Assembly: GCF_000698595.1 (NCBI RefSeq)
Contig: NZ_JFHC01000022.1
Span: 44,219 to 108,218 of the forward strand
Direction of reading: 5' to 3'
DNA length: 64,000 bases
Source of the DNA: Caballeronia glathei
GTDB lineage: Bacteria; Pseudomonadota; Gammaproteobacteria; Burkholderiales; Burkholderiaceae
Position numbers and translations under genes: made by a program. Below the pieces are notes generated by a model. The model did no database searches, was not told where the DNA came from, and worked only from the letters and a program-made list of their open reading frames with translations. This document shows, one piece after another, positions 52,812-59,559 of this stretch (positions within the stretch are counted from its first letter, which is position 1; every line of letters begins with the position of its first letter).

Positions 52812-53102
52812 CCGTCGCCGCCGCTGCAGGCAAGCGGCGGCGATTGCGCAATCGTGGAACAGGGAACGGGCTTGCTGCGGCGAATCGGCATGCAGCGTTC
52901 AAAGTGGATGCTTTCCGCGAGTTCGTCATCGCTCTCGAATCATGCATCGGCATGGAGAAAAGGTTCATCAATCCGCGCGAAGCACCAAAGTGATACACGC
53001 CTCCGGCAGCGGCTTCTGGCCGCGCCAATCGATTACGCTGCGTGGGTATACAGACGCGATCGACCAACGGCATCTTGTCATTCAATTAAACGAAAATGCC
53101 CA
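52812..53102. other. Intergenic region without recognised gene
   Basis: No motif-bearing frame is visible. Short frames at 52854-53111 and 52765-53085 overlap on opposite strands and look random. The last part is AT-rich and runs into the cold-shock gene promoter. Confidence 0.45.
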
Positions 53103-53132
53103 TTGAGATAACCGAGGCTGACGTGCTAAAAA
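53103..53132 (+). promoter_or_regulatory. Candidate promoter of the cold-shock gene
   Basis: A -35 TTGAGA (53103-53108), an 18-base spacer and a -10 TAAAAA (53127-53132) form a reasonable sigma-70 promoter. The predicted transcript would start near 53139, at the base of the hairpin at 53138-53169. Confidence 0.55.
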
Positions 53133-53137
53133 GCTGA

Positions 53138-53169
53138 TGCACTGACGACGTTCGCGCTTCGTCAGTGCA
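53138..53169 (+). other. 5'-leader stem-loop of the cold-shock gene
   Basis: TGCACTGACGA (53138-53148) pairs perfectly with TCGTCAGTGCA (53159-53169) around a 10-base loop. It lies 39 bases before the start codon and would sit at the extreme 5' end of the mRNA if the promoter at 53103 is used. 5'-terminal structure is a known stability and temperature-control feature of cold-shock mRNAs. Confidence 0.6.
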
Positions 53170-53208
53170 GGGTCAACGTGTGTCCATCAATTGCAGAGGT
53201 CCAGGAAA

Positions 53209-53412
53209 ATGGCAACGGGTACGGTGAAGTGGTTCAACGATGCGAAAGGATATGGTTTCATCACGCCGGATGACGGCGGCGAAGACCTGTTCGCGCATTT
53301 CTCGGAGATTCAGGGCAAGGGATTCAAGTCGCTACAGGAAAGCCAGAAAGTGAGCTTCGAGATCAAGCAGGGTCCGAAGGGCAAGCAGGCTTCCACTATT
53401 CAGCCGCTGTAG
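53209..53412 (+). CDS. cspA: Cold-shock protein, CspA family
   Basis: This 67-residue protein is a single cold-shock domain with both RNA-binding motifs ([12 protein letters not shown]-1, and [12 protein letters not shown]-2) in the usual order. It should bind single-stranded RNA and DNA and act as an RNA chaperone. The ATG at 53209 follows CAGGAAA. It is monocistronic with a structured leader and a downstream hairpin. Confidence 0.95.
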   Translation: MATGTVKWFNDAKGYGFITPDDGGEDLFAHFSEIQGKGFKSLQESQKVSFEIKQGPKGKQASTIQPL

Positions 53413-53429
53413 AGCTTCGAATCGTCGGC

Positions 53430-53450
53430 CCGGGAGAGCGACGCTCCCGG
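53430..53450 (+). terminator. Hairpin downstream of the cold-shock gene
   Basis: CCGGGAG (53430-53436) pairs with CTCCCGG (53444-53450) around a 7-base loop, 18 bases after the stop codon. No U-tract follows, so termination efficiency is uncertain. Confidence 0.5.
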
Positions 53451-53734
53451 CGCGCCGCTCATTGCCGGTCACGGATCTCGCTCCGCTAGCCGATAACATC
53501 CTGATGAACGGGATGGCGGTGTCGCGACTATTTTTTTGTAATCGTATTGCAATAAGACGTCTGTCCGCCCGGCCCGCATCGATCCGCGGCCCGGCTCACG
53601 CACTCCGCGGCACGCGGCCACCGTGAAATTCCAAACATTGCACCGGGCAGTCGATGCCGGCCGTCTCTACGCGCACGCGCGATTCGAGCCGGCGACGCAT
53701 CGCTCGGCGCATCGGCTCGGCGTGTTTCCGTAAG

Positions 53735-53758
53735 GCGGCAATTGGCGCCAATTGCCGC
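53735..53758. repeat. 24-bp perfect palindrome
   Basis: GCGGCAATTGGC is followed directly by its reverse complement GCCAATTGCCGC, giving a 24-base palindrome with no spacer. It lies in the 535-base region (53413-53947) between cspA and the small gene at 53948. A second inverted repeat, ACAGT-A-ACTGT, is at 53767-53777. The region has no intact gene; its function is unknown. Confidence 0.7.
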
Positions 53759-53947
53759 GTGGATGTACAGTAACTGTCGAAAAGGCCAGCAGCGAATTGC
53801 CCCGTTTTGGTGACGGATGGTGACCGACGCAACGGTGTGTCGGTTGCTTTTGCGCGAGCATCCGTTGCGTGAGGCGCGATCCTGTCCGCGCCGTTGATTA
53901 GAGCGCTTCCGCCCATAAATGACACGGTGACTTGCGTAGGAGAGGGA

Positions 53948-54292
53948 ATGTCGAAGTACGATATCGATGAACGGCCCGGCGCTCGCGCCGAACTGCTGTG
54001 CTTCCTGGTGGCGACCGCCGCCGCCTCGCATTCGCTCACACAAGAGTGGCGCGTGGATCACGTTGTCAAGAGCTGCCGCATCTGGCTGACGAGAAACGCG
54101 GTCGTGATGCACTGGCTCGAACGCGTCCAACTGGGCCAGCTGGCGCTGAAAGTCGCCAGGCGGGACCTGCGCGATGCCGGTATCACGGTGCGCCAGTCGG
54201 ACGTGCAGGCGTTGTTCACGGGAGAGATGGGGCTGAACCATGCGAGCACTGTGGTGCAAAGAATGATGGTCGTGTGCAAGGAATTGCTCTGA
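53948..54292 (+). CDS. Hypothetical protein, 114 aa
   Basis: GGAGAGGG precedes the ATG at 53948. The 114-residue soluble product starts MSKYDIDERPGARAELLCF and has a helix-rich middle (EWRVDHVVKSCRIWLTRNAV), without a motif I recognise. It is the first of four small genes in one direction (53948-55191). The 25-base gap to the next gene suggests co-transcription. Confidence 0.65.
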   Translation: MSKYDIDERPGARAELLCFLVATAAASHSLTQEWRVDHVVKSCRIWLTRNAVVMHWLERVQLGQLALKVARRDLRDAGITVRQSDVQALFTGEMGLNHASTVVQRMMVVCKELL

Positions 54293-54317
54293 GAGCAACA
54301 GAGAAAGGGAAACAGCT

Positions 54318-54578
54318 TTGAGCAACATTGGTTTCAGGCCCGGCGTTCCGGCGTCGACCGAGGATGACTTCGAAGTCTTGACGAGCTATCGGCTGAAGGG
54401 CTATCGGCGTTTCTTCGGAAGACTGCGGGTGGTACGGAAAACAGATGGAAAGATGCTCTATCCGTTCGAAGGCGCGGAGGACATCGGACCGTTTGCGACG
54501 CAGACGGAAGCGCTGGCCGCGGCGCAGATTTATGGCGAGCGAATTGTGGAAGGCGACCTCGCCAACCCGGAGTTCTAG
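54318..54578 (+). CDS. Small hypothetical protein, 86 aa (DUF6723-like)
   Basis: A TTG at 54318 follows GAAAGGGAAAC and starts an 86-residue product. The segment RRFFGRLRVVRKTDGKMLYPFEGAEDIGPFAT with the ending EGDLANPEF resembles a family of small Burkholderia proteins that I recall as DUF6723. That assignment is from memory and not certain. No function is known. Confidence 0.65.
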   Translation: MSNIGFRPGVPASTEDDFEVLTSYRLKGYRRFFGRLRVVRKTDGKMLYPFEGAEDIGPFATQTEALAAAQIYGERIVEGDLANPEF

Positions 54579-54670
54579 CGCTCCGGTTGTGTCGGGAAGA
54601 GTGAGAGAGGCACCGCTGGTTTAATTGCCGCGGCTGCTGTTTAAGACGAAAGAAGAACGCAGGTGCGAAG

Positions 54671-54940
54671 GTGGACGCGAACGTTGTGTCGTTGGCGACG
54701 GTAATTAGAAACGGTGATGCCGTGCAGTTCGAGATCGACATGCGCGGACGGATGATCACATGTTCAGTTACCCGCGAGGCGCTCGAAGATCACTTCTGGT
54801 TACAGCCAGGAGCCGGTGAAACTCGCCTTCTGCGTACGTTTCTCGACGGGCAGAAGCGGATCTCCGCCATTGCCGAGCGCAAGGCGCGCCGCCTGTCGGT
54901 GGACAAGATCGACCTCACATCGCAGGATTTCGCACGCTAG
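54671..54940 (+). CDS. Small DUF1488-like protein, 89 aa
   Basis: The 89-residue product starts at GTG (54671). It contains FEIDMRGRMITCSVTREALEDHFW, close to the pattern of DUF1488 proteins (short beta-strands, then SREALEDHF). No catalytic motif is visible and the function of the family is unknown. It belongs to the same run of small genes. Confidence 0.65.
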   Translation: MDANVVSLATVIRNGDAVQFEIDMRGRMITCSVTREALEDHFWLQPGAGETRLLRTFLDGQKRISAIAERKARRLSVDKIDLTSQDFAR

Positions 54941-54954
54941 CCCGATTGCATCCG

Positions 54955-55191
54955 ATGACACAGAGCAAGAAGAAGTCAAGCGAGGCGAGTGCGCTCGAGC
55001 GCGTCGCGGATGCCGCGCGGGAAGTGCAGGCGGCCTCGCTGGCGCTGGAGGTGCACTTTGTAGAGGGCGCGTCCCATTCACCGACCACGCTCGAACTGGC
55101 GCGTTTCGCTGCTGCGATAGAGGAGCTGAAAGACGCGCGGGAAGCCTTCGACTCGCTGCTTCGCGAACAGAACCCTGCACGGGCGGGATGA
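54955..55191 (+). CDS. Small hypothetical protein, 78 aa, helical
   Basis: This 78-residue protein is almost fully helical and charged (SALERVADAAREVQAASLALEVHF, then FAAAIEELKDAREAFDSLLRE), consistent with a short coiled coil. It follows the DUF1488-like gene by 14 bases. The ATG at 54955 is used here; a TTG nine bases upstream is an alternative. No family was recognised. Confidence 0.6.
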   Translation: MTQSKKKSSEASALERVADAAREVQAASLALEVHFVEGASHSPTTLELARFAAAIEELKDAREAFDSLLREQNPARAG

Positions 55192-55703
55192 GGCCGGGGC
55201 ACCGATACACCACGCTATCCTGCTCGACAGTCGGGCGTCCCCGATTTTCCCGTCTCCGGCACGCTGGCCGAATCGCGCAGCGGCTCCGCGCGCGCTGATC
55301 CTCCCCGCCACGAAGCGACAAACTGAAACACCGGACTGGCTGGCTCTATCGAGGCGGGCCGGTCATCGCGTTTGCGTGGACCCGCGAAACCCGGTATTCC
55401 TGTGCATGGGTCCGCATGCCGCCATGCATGGCCGATCCGTCGTTTCGACAAGCGAAACAATCCGCCTGCACGTTTCCGCTGCCGGTGATCCCGAAGCTTG
55501 CAAAGCAGGCGCTACGACGGGCAAGGTCCTGCCCGCCCCTTCGCAAAGCATGCGCCGTGCGCATCCCCGAACGTTCAAGCCGACGGGCACGGAGCGGCTA
55601 CTGCATACAGGCGCACGCCCGTTCGAACGCGTGAACGGGGCTTCGGGCCTCCAAATTCAGGCGCCGCATCACAAAATGGCGCTATCAAACTTCTGGGGTA
55701 GGT
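55192..55703. other. Intergenic region upstream of the ECF sigma gene
   Basis: About 512 bases hold no gene that I can support; a long frame here only reads through the sigma gene in another frame. No ECF41-type TGTCACA-N16-CGTC promoter is visible, so the sigma gene itself is probably not autoregulated from here. Confidence 0.45.
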
Positions 55704-56618
55704 ATGAACGACGCAACCGACACATTCAACCGCCTGCGCCCTCGTCTTCAGGGTATTGCCTACCGCATGCTGGGCTCTCCGGCCGAGGCCGAGGAAATCG
55801 TCCAGGACGCATGGCTGAGATGGCACGAGACGGACCAGGCGCAACTCGACAGCGCCGAAGCCTGGCTCGTCTCCGTCACCACGCGGCTCGCCATCGACCG
55901 GCTGCGCTCGGCGAAGATCCAGCGCGAGCACTATGTTGGCACGTGGCTGCCCGAGCCGCTTCTCTCCGACTCCCCCGTGTCGCCGGAACAGGTGCTGGAA
56001 CGGGCCGACGATGTATCCGTCGCCTTTCTCACGCTGCTGGAGCGCCTTGGCCCGGAAGCTCGCGCGGCCTATCTGCTGCGCGAAGTGTTCGATGCCGACT
56101 ACGGCGAAGTCGCCGAGGCCCTCGGCAAGTCCGAGGCTGCCTGCCGCCAGATCGTCCATCGCGCCAAAGCCCAGTTGCGCGACGAACGCCCGCGGCACAC
56201 CGTCGCGCGCGAGACACAGATGAGGCTGCTGCGCGCGTTCGCCGACGCCGCCGTGCGCGGCGAATTCTCCGCCCTCAAGACCATGCTCGCCGACGACGCG
56301 CAACTGATCGGCGACGGCGGCGGCAAAGTGCCGAGCCTCGGCGTGCCGATGGTGGGCGGGCAACGCATTGCCCAGTTGTACCTCGCCACCGCGCTTCGAT
56401 ATCCCGGCCTGGTGCGGCTCGAAGTGGTGGTGCTGAACGGCCAATGGGGGCTGCTGCGCTTCATCGACGGCGCGCTCGAATCAGCGCAGTCGTTCGAAAC
56501 GGACGGCGAGCGCATCGTGCGCATTCACGTTCAGCGCAATCCCGACAAGCTCGCGCGCATCGCCGCCATGCTCGGTCGCGATCTGAATGTCACAAGGGAG
56601 CGTCCTGGAACGTCTTGA
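55704..56618 (+). CDS. ECF41-type RNA polymerase sigma factor
   Basis: This 304-residue protein has sigma-2 (about 10-75) and sigma-4 (about 105-160) regions. A C-terminal SnoaL-like extension of about 130 residues follows. The hallmark motifs of group ECF41 are all present: WLPEP (81-85) between the sigma regions, DGGGK in the extension (DGGGR in many members) and NPDKL near the C-terminus. In this group the fused domain controls activity instead of an anti-sigma factor. The partner gene downstream encodes a carboxymuconolactone decarboxylase, as usual, and an exact ECF41 promoter lies in the 3' end of this gene. Confidence 0.92.
   Translation: MNDATDTFNRLRPRLQGIAYRMLGSPAEAEEIVQDAWLRWHETDQAQLDSAEAWLVSVTTRLAIDRLRSAKIQREHYVGTWLPEPLLSDSPVSPEQVLERADDVSVAFLTLLERLGPEARAAYLLREVFDADYGEVAEALGKSEAACRQIVHRAKAQLRDERPRHTVARETQMRLLRAFADAAVRGEFSALKTMLADDAQLIGDGGGKVPSLGVPMVGGQRIAQLYLATALRYPGLVRLEVVVLNGQWGLLRFIDGALESAQSFETDGERIVRIHVQRNPDKLARIAAMLGRDLNVTRERPGTS
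56588..56614 (+). promoter_or_regulatory. ECF41-dependent promoter of the decarboxylase gene
   Basis: TGTCACA (56588-56594), a 16-base spacer and CGTC (56611-56614) match exactly the TGTCACA-N16-CGTC promoter described for ECF41 sigma factors. It overlaps the last codons of the sigma gene and lies 40 bases before the decarboxylase ATG. Confidence 0.9.
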
Positions 56619-56653
56619 TGTCTGTGAACCCAACCATGACACAAGGAAATATC

Positions 56654-57109
56654 ATGAACCAGCCCCGCCTTCACTGGACCGACATCTCTCCCAAGGCCTA
56701 TCAGGCGATGGCGAGCGTCAACGCCGCCACCGCGAAGTCCTCGCTCGGCCCCGTCCTGATGGAGCTCGTGCAGACCCGCGTCTCCCAGCTCAACGGCTGC
56801 GCCTTCTGCCTGGACATGCATGCGCGCGACCTGCGCAAGCACGGCGAGACGTGGCAACGCATCAACAGCCTCTCCACGTGGCGCGAAACCAGCCTCTACA
56901 GCAAGCGCGAGCGCGCCGCACTGAACTGGACGGAGACGATGACGAAGCTCATCGGGCATCGCAGCCACGACGCGGACTTCGAAGAATTGAAGGGTCATTT
57001 CAGCGATCAGGAGATCGTCGAACTGTGCTGGACCATCGCGCAGATCAACGCCTGGAACCGCATGGCGATCGGCATGCAGATGCCAGTGTCCGACATGCCG
57101 ATCGAATAA
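56654..57109 (+). CDS. Carboxymuconolactone decarboxylase/AhpD-like protein (ECF41 partner)
   Basis: This 151-residue protein has the AhpD core with the redox motif Cys49-x2-Cys52 and His56 (GCAFCLDMHARDLRKHGE). It fits the peroxidase-type branch rather than the true decarboxylase. AAGGAAATATC precedes the ATG at 56654. The ECF41 promoter before it makes it the direct target of the upstream sigma factor. Its role is probably to detoxify a peroxide or similar stress agent. Confidence 0.9.
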   Translation: MNQPRLHWTDISPKAYQAMASVNAATAKSSLGPVLMELVQTRVSQLNGCAFCLDMHARDLRKHGETWQRINSLSTWRETSLYSKRERAALNWTETMTKLIGHRSHDADFEELKGHFSDQEIVELCWTIAQINAWNRMAIGMQMPVSDMPIE

Positions 57110-57142
57110 CGCAGCCGCACACCAGATACCCGGGCGAGAAAT

Positions 57143-57420
57143 GTGAGTCGGTTTGCCGACCCTGGAGTCGCCGTTGTCTGCCATCGTGGTTTCGGTCATT
57201 CCGCCAGACAGGCGCAAGCCGTCGCCGGTGTCGAGGGCGTCCGCAGCGTGCTGATCCGCGCGAACGACCAATGGGAGTCGCTCGAGGAGATGGACGCGAT
57301 CATCTTCGGCGCGCCCACCTGCATGTGCGGCGCGTCGGCGCAGTTCAAGATCACGGGTCAACGTGCGCAAGAGTACGGCCACGCTGGCAGGGTGCCTCGC
57401 CGCGAACAGCGCCAAACATT
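57143..57420 (+). pseudogene. Frameshifted flavodoxin/NAD(P)H-quinone reductase remnant
   Basis: The first 75 residues read as a WrbA-type flavodoxin: VAVVCHRGFGHSARQAQAVA (FMN phosphate loop), then DAIIFGAPTCMCGASAQFK. After AQFK the family would continue with a helix and GKLAAGFTNSAS. That sequence is found only in another frame near 57370-57410 (TLAGCLAANSAKH), and the C-terminal half is missing. A frameshift and truncation have destroyed the gene. It follows the ECF41 partner gene and may be a former member of that regulon. Confidence 0.65.
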
Positions 57421-57444
57421 AAGCCAATCTTGTAAAGCATCCCC

Positions 57445-58197
57445 ATGACACAGTTCGACAATAAAGTTGTTTTGATCACCGGCGGCGGAGGCGGCATCGG
57501 ACTCGCTGCCGCCGTCGGCTTTGCGCGCCGTGGCGCACGCGTCGTCATCACCGGGCGCCGGGAGCCGCCGCTGGCATCGGCTTCGCGAAGCCACCCCGGC
57601 ATCGACTACCTGGTGTCCGACGCCGGCAAACCCGCGGATGCTGCACGAACCGTCGAAGAAGTGGTGAGCCGGTACGGGCGTCTGGACGTGCTGGTCAACA
57701 ATGCCGGCGCGGGCGCCATCCTGCCCTTGTCTCAGGCGAGTGCCGGGCAGATCGCCGAGATCTTTGCGGTGAACGTGTTCGGACCTTCGATGCTCGCGAC
57801 CGCCGCGCTCCCGCACCTGAAGAAATCGATCGGCACGATCGTGAACGTGTCGAGCACCTTCGGTCACAAGGCTGCGGCGTCGCTCTCGCACTACGCGGGC
57901 AGCAAGGCGGCGCTGGAGCACATGACGCGATGCTGGGCGCTCGAACTCGCGCCCGACGGCATACGCGTAAACGCCGTCGCGGCAGGCCCCACGGAGACCG
58001 ACTTCCTGGCCGAGCGCATGAAGCTCTCGGACGAACAGGTCGAAGCCGTCAAGGCACAGGAACGCGCACGCATTCCACTGGGGCGGCGCGGCGTGCCGGA
58101 TGACGTCGCCGGCTGGATCGTGTCGCTTGCATCGTCCGATGCGGCGTGGATCACGGGGCAGGTGATCACCGTCGATGGCGGTCTCGACGCGACCTAG
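57445..58197 (+). CDS. Short-chain dehydrogenase/reductase
   Basis: This 250-residue classical SDR has VLITGGGGGIGLAAAVGFARRG for the cofactor, NNAGAGAIL, the catalytic Ser in NVSSTFGHKA and the Tyr-x3-Lys in YAGSKAAL. Arg residues after the second strand (TGRREPP) suggest NADP(H). It follows the ECF41 sigma/decarboxylase pair and the flavodoxin remnant. Oxidoreductases are common ECF41 partners, but no ECF41 promoter lies directly upstream. Confidence 0.85.
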   Translation: MTQFDNKVVLITGGGGGIGLAAAVGFARRGARVVITGRREPPLASASRSHPGIDYLVSDAGKPADAARTVEEVVSRYGRLDVLVNNAGAGAILPLSQASAGQIAEIFAVNVFGPSMLATAALPHLKKSIGTIVNVSSTFGHKAAASLSHYAGSKAALEHMTRCWALELAPDGIRVNAVAAGPTETDFLAERMKLSDEQVEAVKAQERARIPLGRRGVPDDVAGWIVSLASSDAAWITGQVITVDGGLDAT

Positions 58198-58320
58198 CCG
58201 CATTGTTTTTGTGGCCGCCGGCCGTTCCGCCATTCACGAGTTTATCGGCGGCGCGGCGCTCCGGTTCTTCGGTGCGAGTCTGAAAGTCGAGCAGTAGCCC
58301 GCGTGTGCAGCCCGGAGTGC

Positions 58321-59163
58321 TCAGGTGCCGATGCAGATCGCGCCCGCTGCGATGACGAAGCACGCGATCAGACGATTCGCGCTGACCCGCTCGCGCAGAA
58401 ACACCCGGCCGATCAGAACCGCGAACACCACGCTGGTTTCGCGCAACGCCGACACCACGCCCATCGCGCCCAGCTGCATCGCCCAGATCACGATGCCATA
58501 GGCGGCGATGGACACCGCGCCGCCGCAGAGCGATGTGCCGACGTCCATCGGCGCGGCGCGCAGTGACGACCACAGCGCACCCGGTCCACGCACCGCGATG
58601 AAGATCAGCGGCATCAGCCAATAGAAGAGGAACATCCACGCGGTGTAGGCGAGGGCGTCACCGCCCGAGAGCCGCACGCCGACCCCGTCGATCACCGTAT
58701 AGACGGCGATCGTGGCGCCCGTCAGCAGCGCGGCCAGCGCATTCGCGCGCGATACGTGGCGCCCCTGGAGCGCCAGCGCGACGATTCCGCCCGATACCAT
58801 CGCAATCCCGAGACCGTGTACGGCGCCGATGCGCTCGCCTGCGAACAGCGCTGCGCCGAACGCGACGAGCACCGGCGACGAGCCCCGCGCGATCGGATAG
58901 GCCTCTGCCAGATCCCCGCGGCGATAGGCATAGATGAGGCTGACGTTGTAGACGATATGAACGAGGCCGGACGCGACGATATACGGCCACGCGGCCGCTG
59001 GCGGAAAAGGCGTCACCAGCACGACGGCGGCAGAGATCGTCGCAATGGCGATGCTCATCCATGTCATTGATACGAACCGGTCGCGATTGCCATGCAGGAT
59101 CGCGTTCCAGGTCGCGTGAAGCAGGGCTGCGAAAATGACGAGACCGCCTGTATAGCTGAGCAT
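58321..59163 (-). CDS. EamA/DMT-family transporter
   Basis: This 280-residue membrane protein consists of two EamA repeats of about five hydrophobic segments each (ALLHATWNAILHG at the start of repeat 1, AIRGSSPVLVAF-like at its end, and SALRETSVVFAVLIGRVFLRERV at the end of repeat 2). The family exports amino acids and other metabolites. It is transcribed alone towards the SDR gene. The palindrome TAGACGTCTA (59210-59219) lies just before its start and could be part of its control region. Confidence 0.85.
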   Translation of the reverse strand: MLSYTGGLVIFAALLHATWNAILHGNRDRFVSMTWMSIAIATISAAVVLVTPFPPAAAWPYIVASGLVHIVYNVSLIYAYRRGDLAEAYPIARGSSPVLVAFGAALFAGERIGAVHGLGIAMVSGGIVALALQGRHVSRANALAALLTGATIAVYTVIDGVGVRLSGGDALAYTAWMFLFYWLMPLIFIAVRGPGALWSSLRAAPMDVGTSLCGGAVSIAAYGIVIWAMQLGAMGVVSALRETSVVFAVLIGRVFLRERVSANRLIACFVIAAGAICIGT

Positions 59164-59559
59164 GCTGGTCCTGGGATGGTTTGGCGGTTCATTATCGTCT
59201 GATTATGTATAGACGTCTAGATGTTTAGGGCAGTGTACGCATGGCAAAACGGTCTCCTGCTCGCAATCGGATTTGCGGCCGCGTTTCTCGTTCGGGATGC
59301 ATCTATTTCCGGATGATATAGGTCATCGTATAACTGTGGCGAGGCCAGATACGTAATAACGTGGCAAAAATAGCCCAAATATCGGGGTTTACATGCGTTC
59401 GTAAGCCAAGCAAATGACGGTAATATCAAATCAGACGTCAGACAACATGAGCGCCAGCGGGCGCCGACGGCGCCGCGCGTGTTCGCAGGCAACCGCACCG
59501 GGCGCTCGAAGACGAAGACCAACGGCCGGCAAGCGCCGCCCGTCATGGAGGATGCAACG
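59164..59559. other. AT-rich divergent control region
   Basis: The 396 bases between the DMT gene and the glucarate-type transporter are AT-rich. They contain TAGACGTCTA (59210-59219) and the related TCAGACGTCAGAC (59431-59443), which share AGACGTC and may be two binding sites of one regulator. A -35-like TTTACA is at 59388-59393 and a TAATAT at 59421-59426, but their spacing (27 bases) is too long for a normal promoter. No gene is visible. Confidence 0.5.

Noticed and set aside
53528..54328. A 266-codon minus-strand frame over the palindrome region
   Set aside because: Overlaps the small gene at 53948-54292, which has a strong ribosome site; composition is antisense-like.
55376..57109. A 577-codon frame ending with the AhpD-like sequence
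   Set aside because: Most of it reads through the ECF41 sigma gene in a wrong frame. Only its last part from 56654 is the real gene, which has its own ribosome site and promoter.
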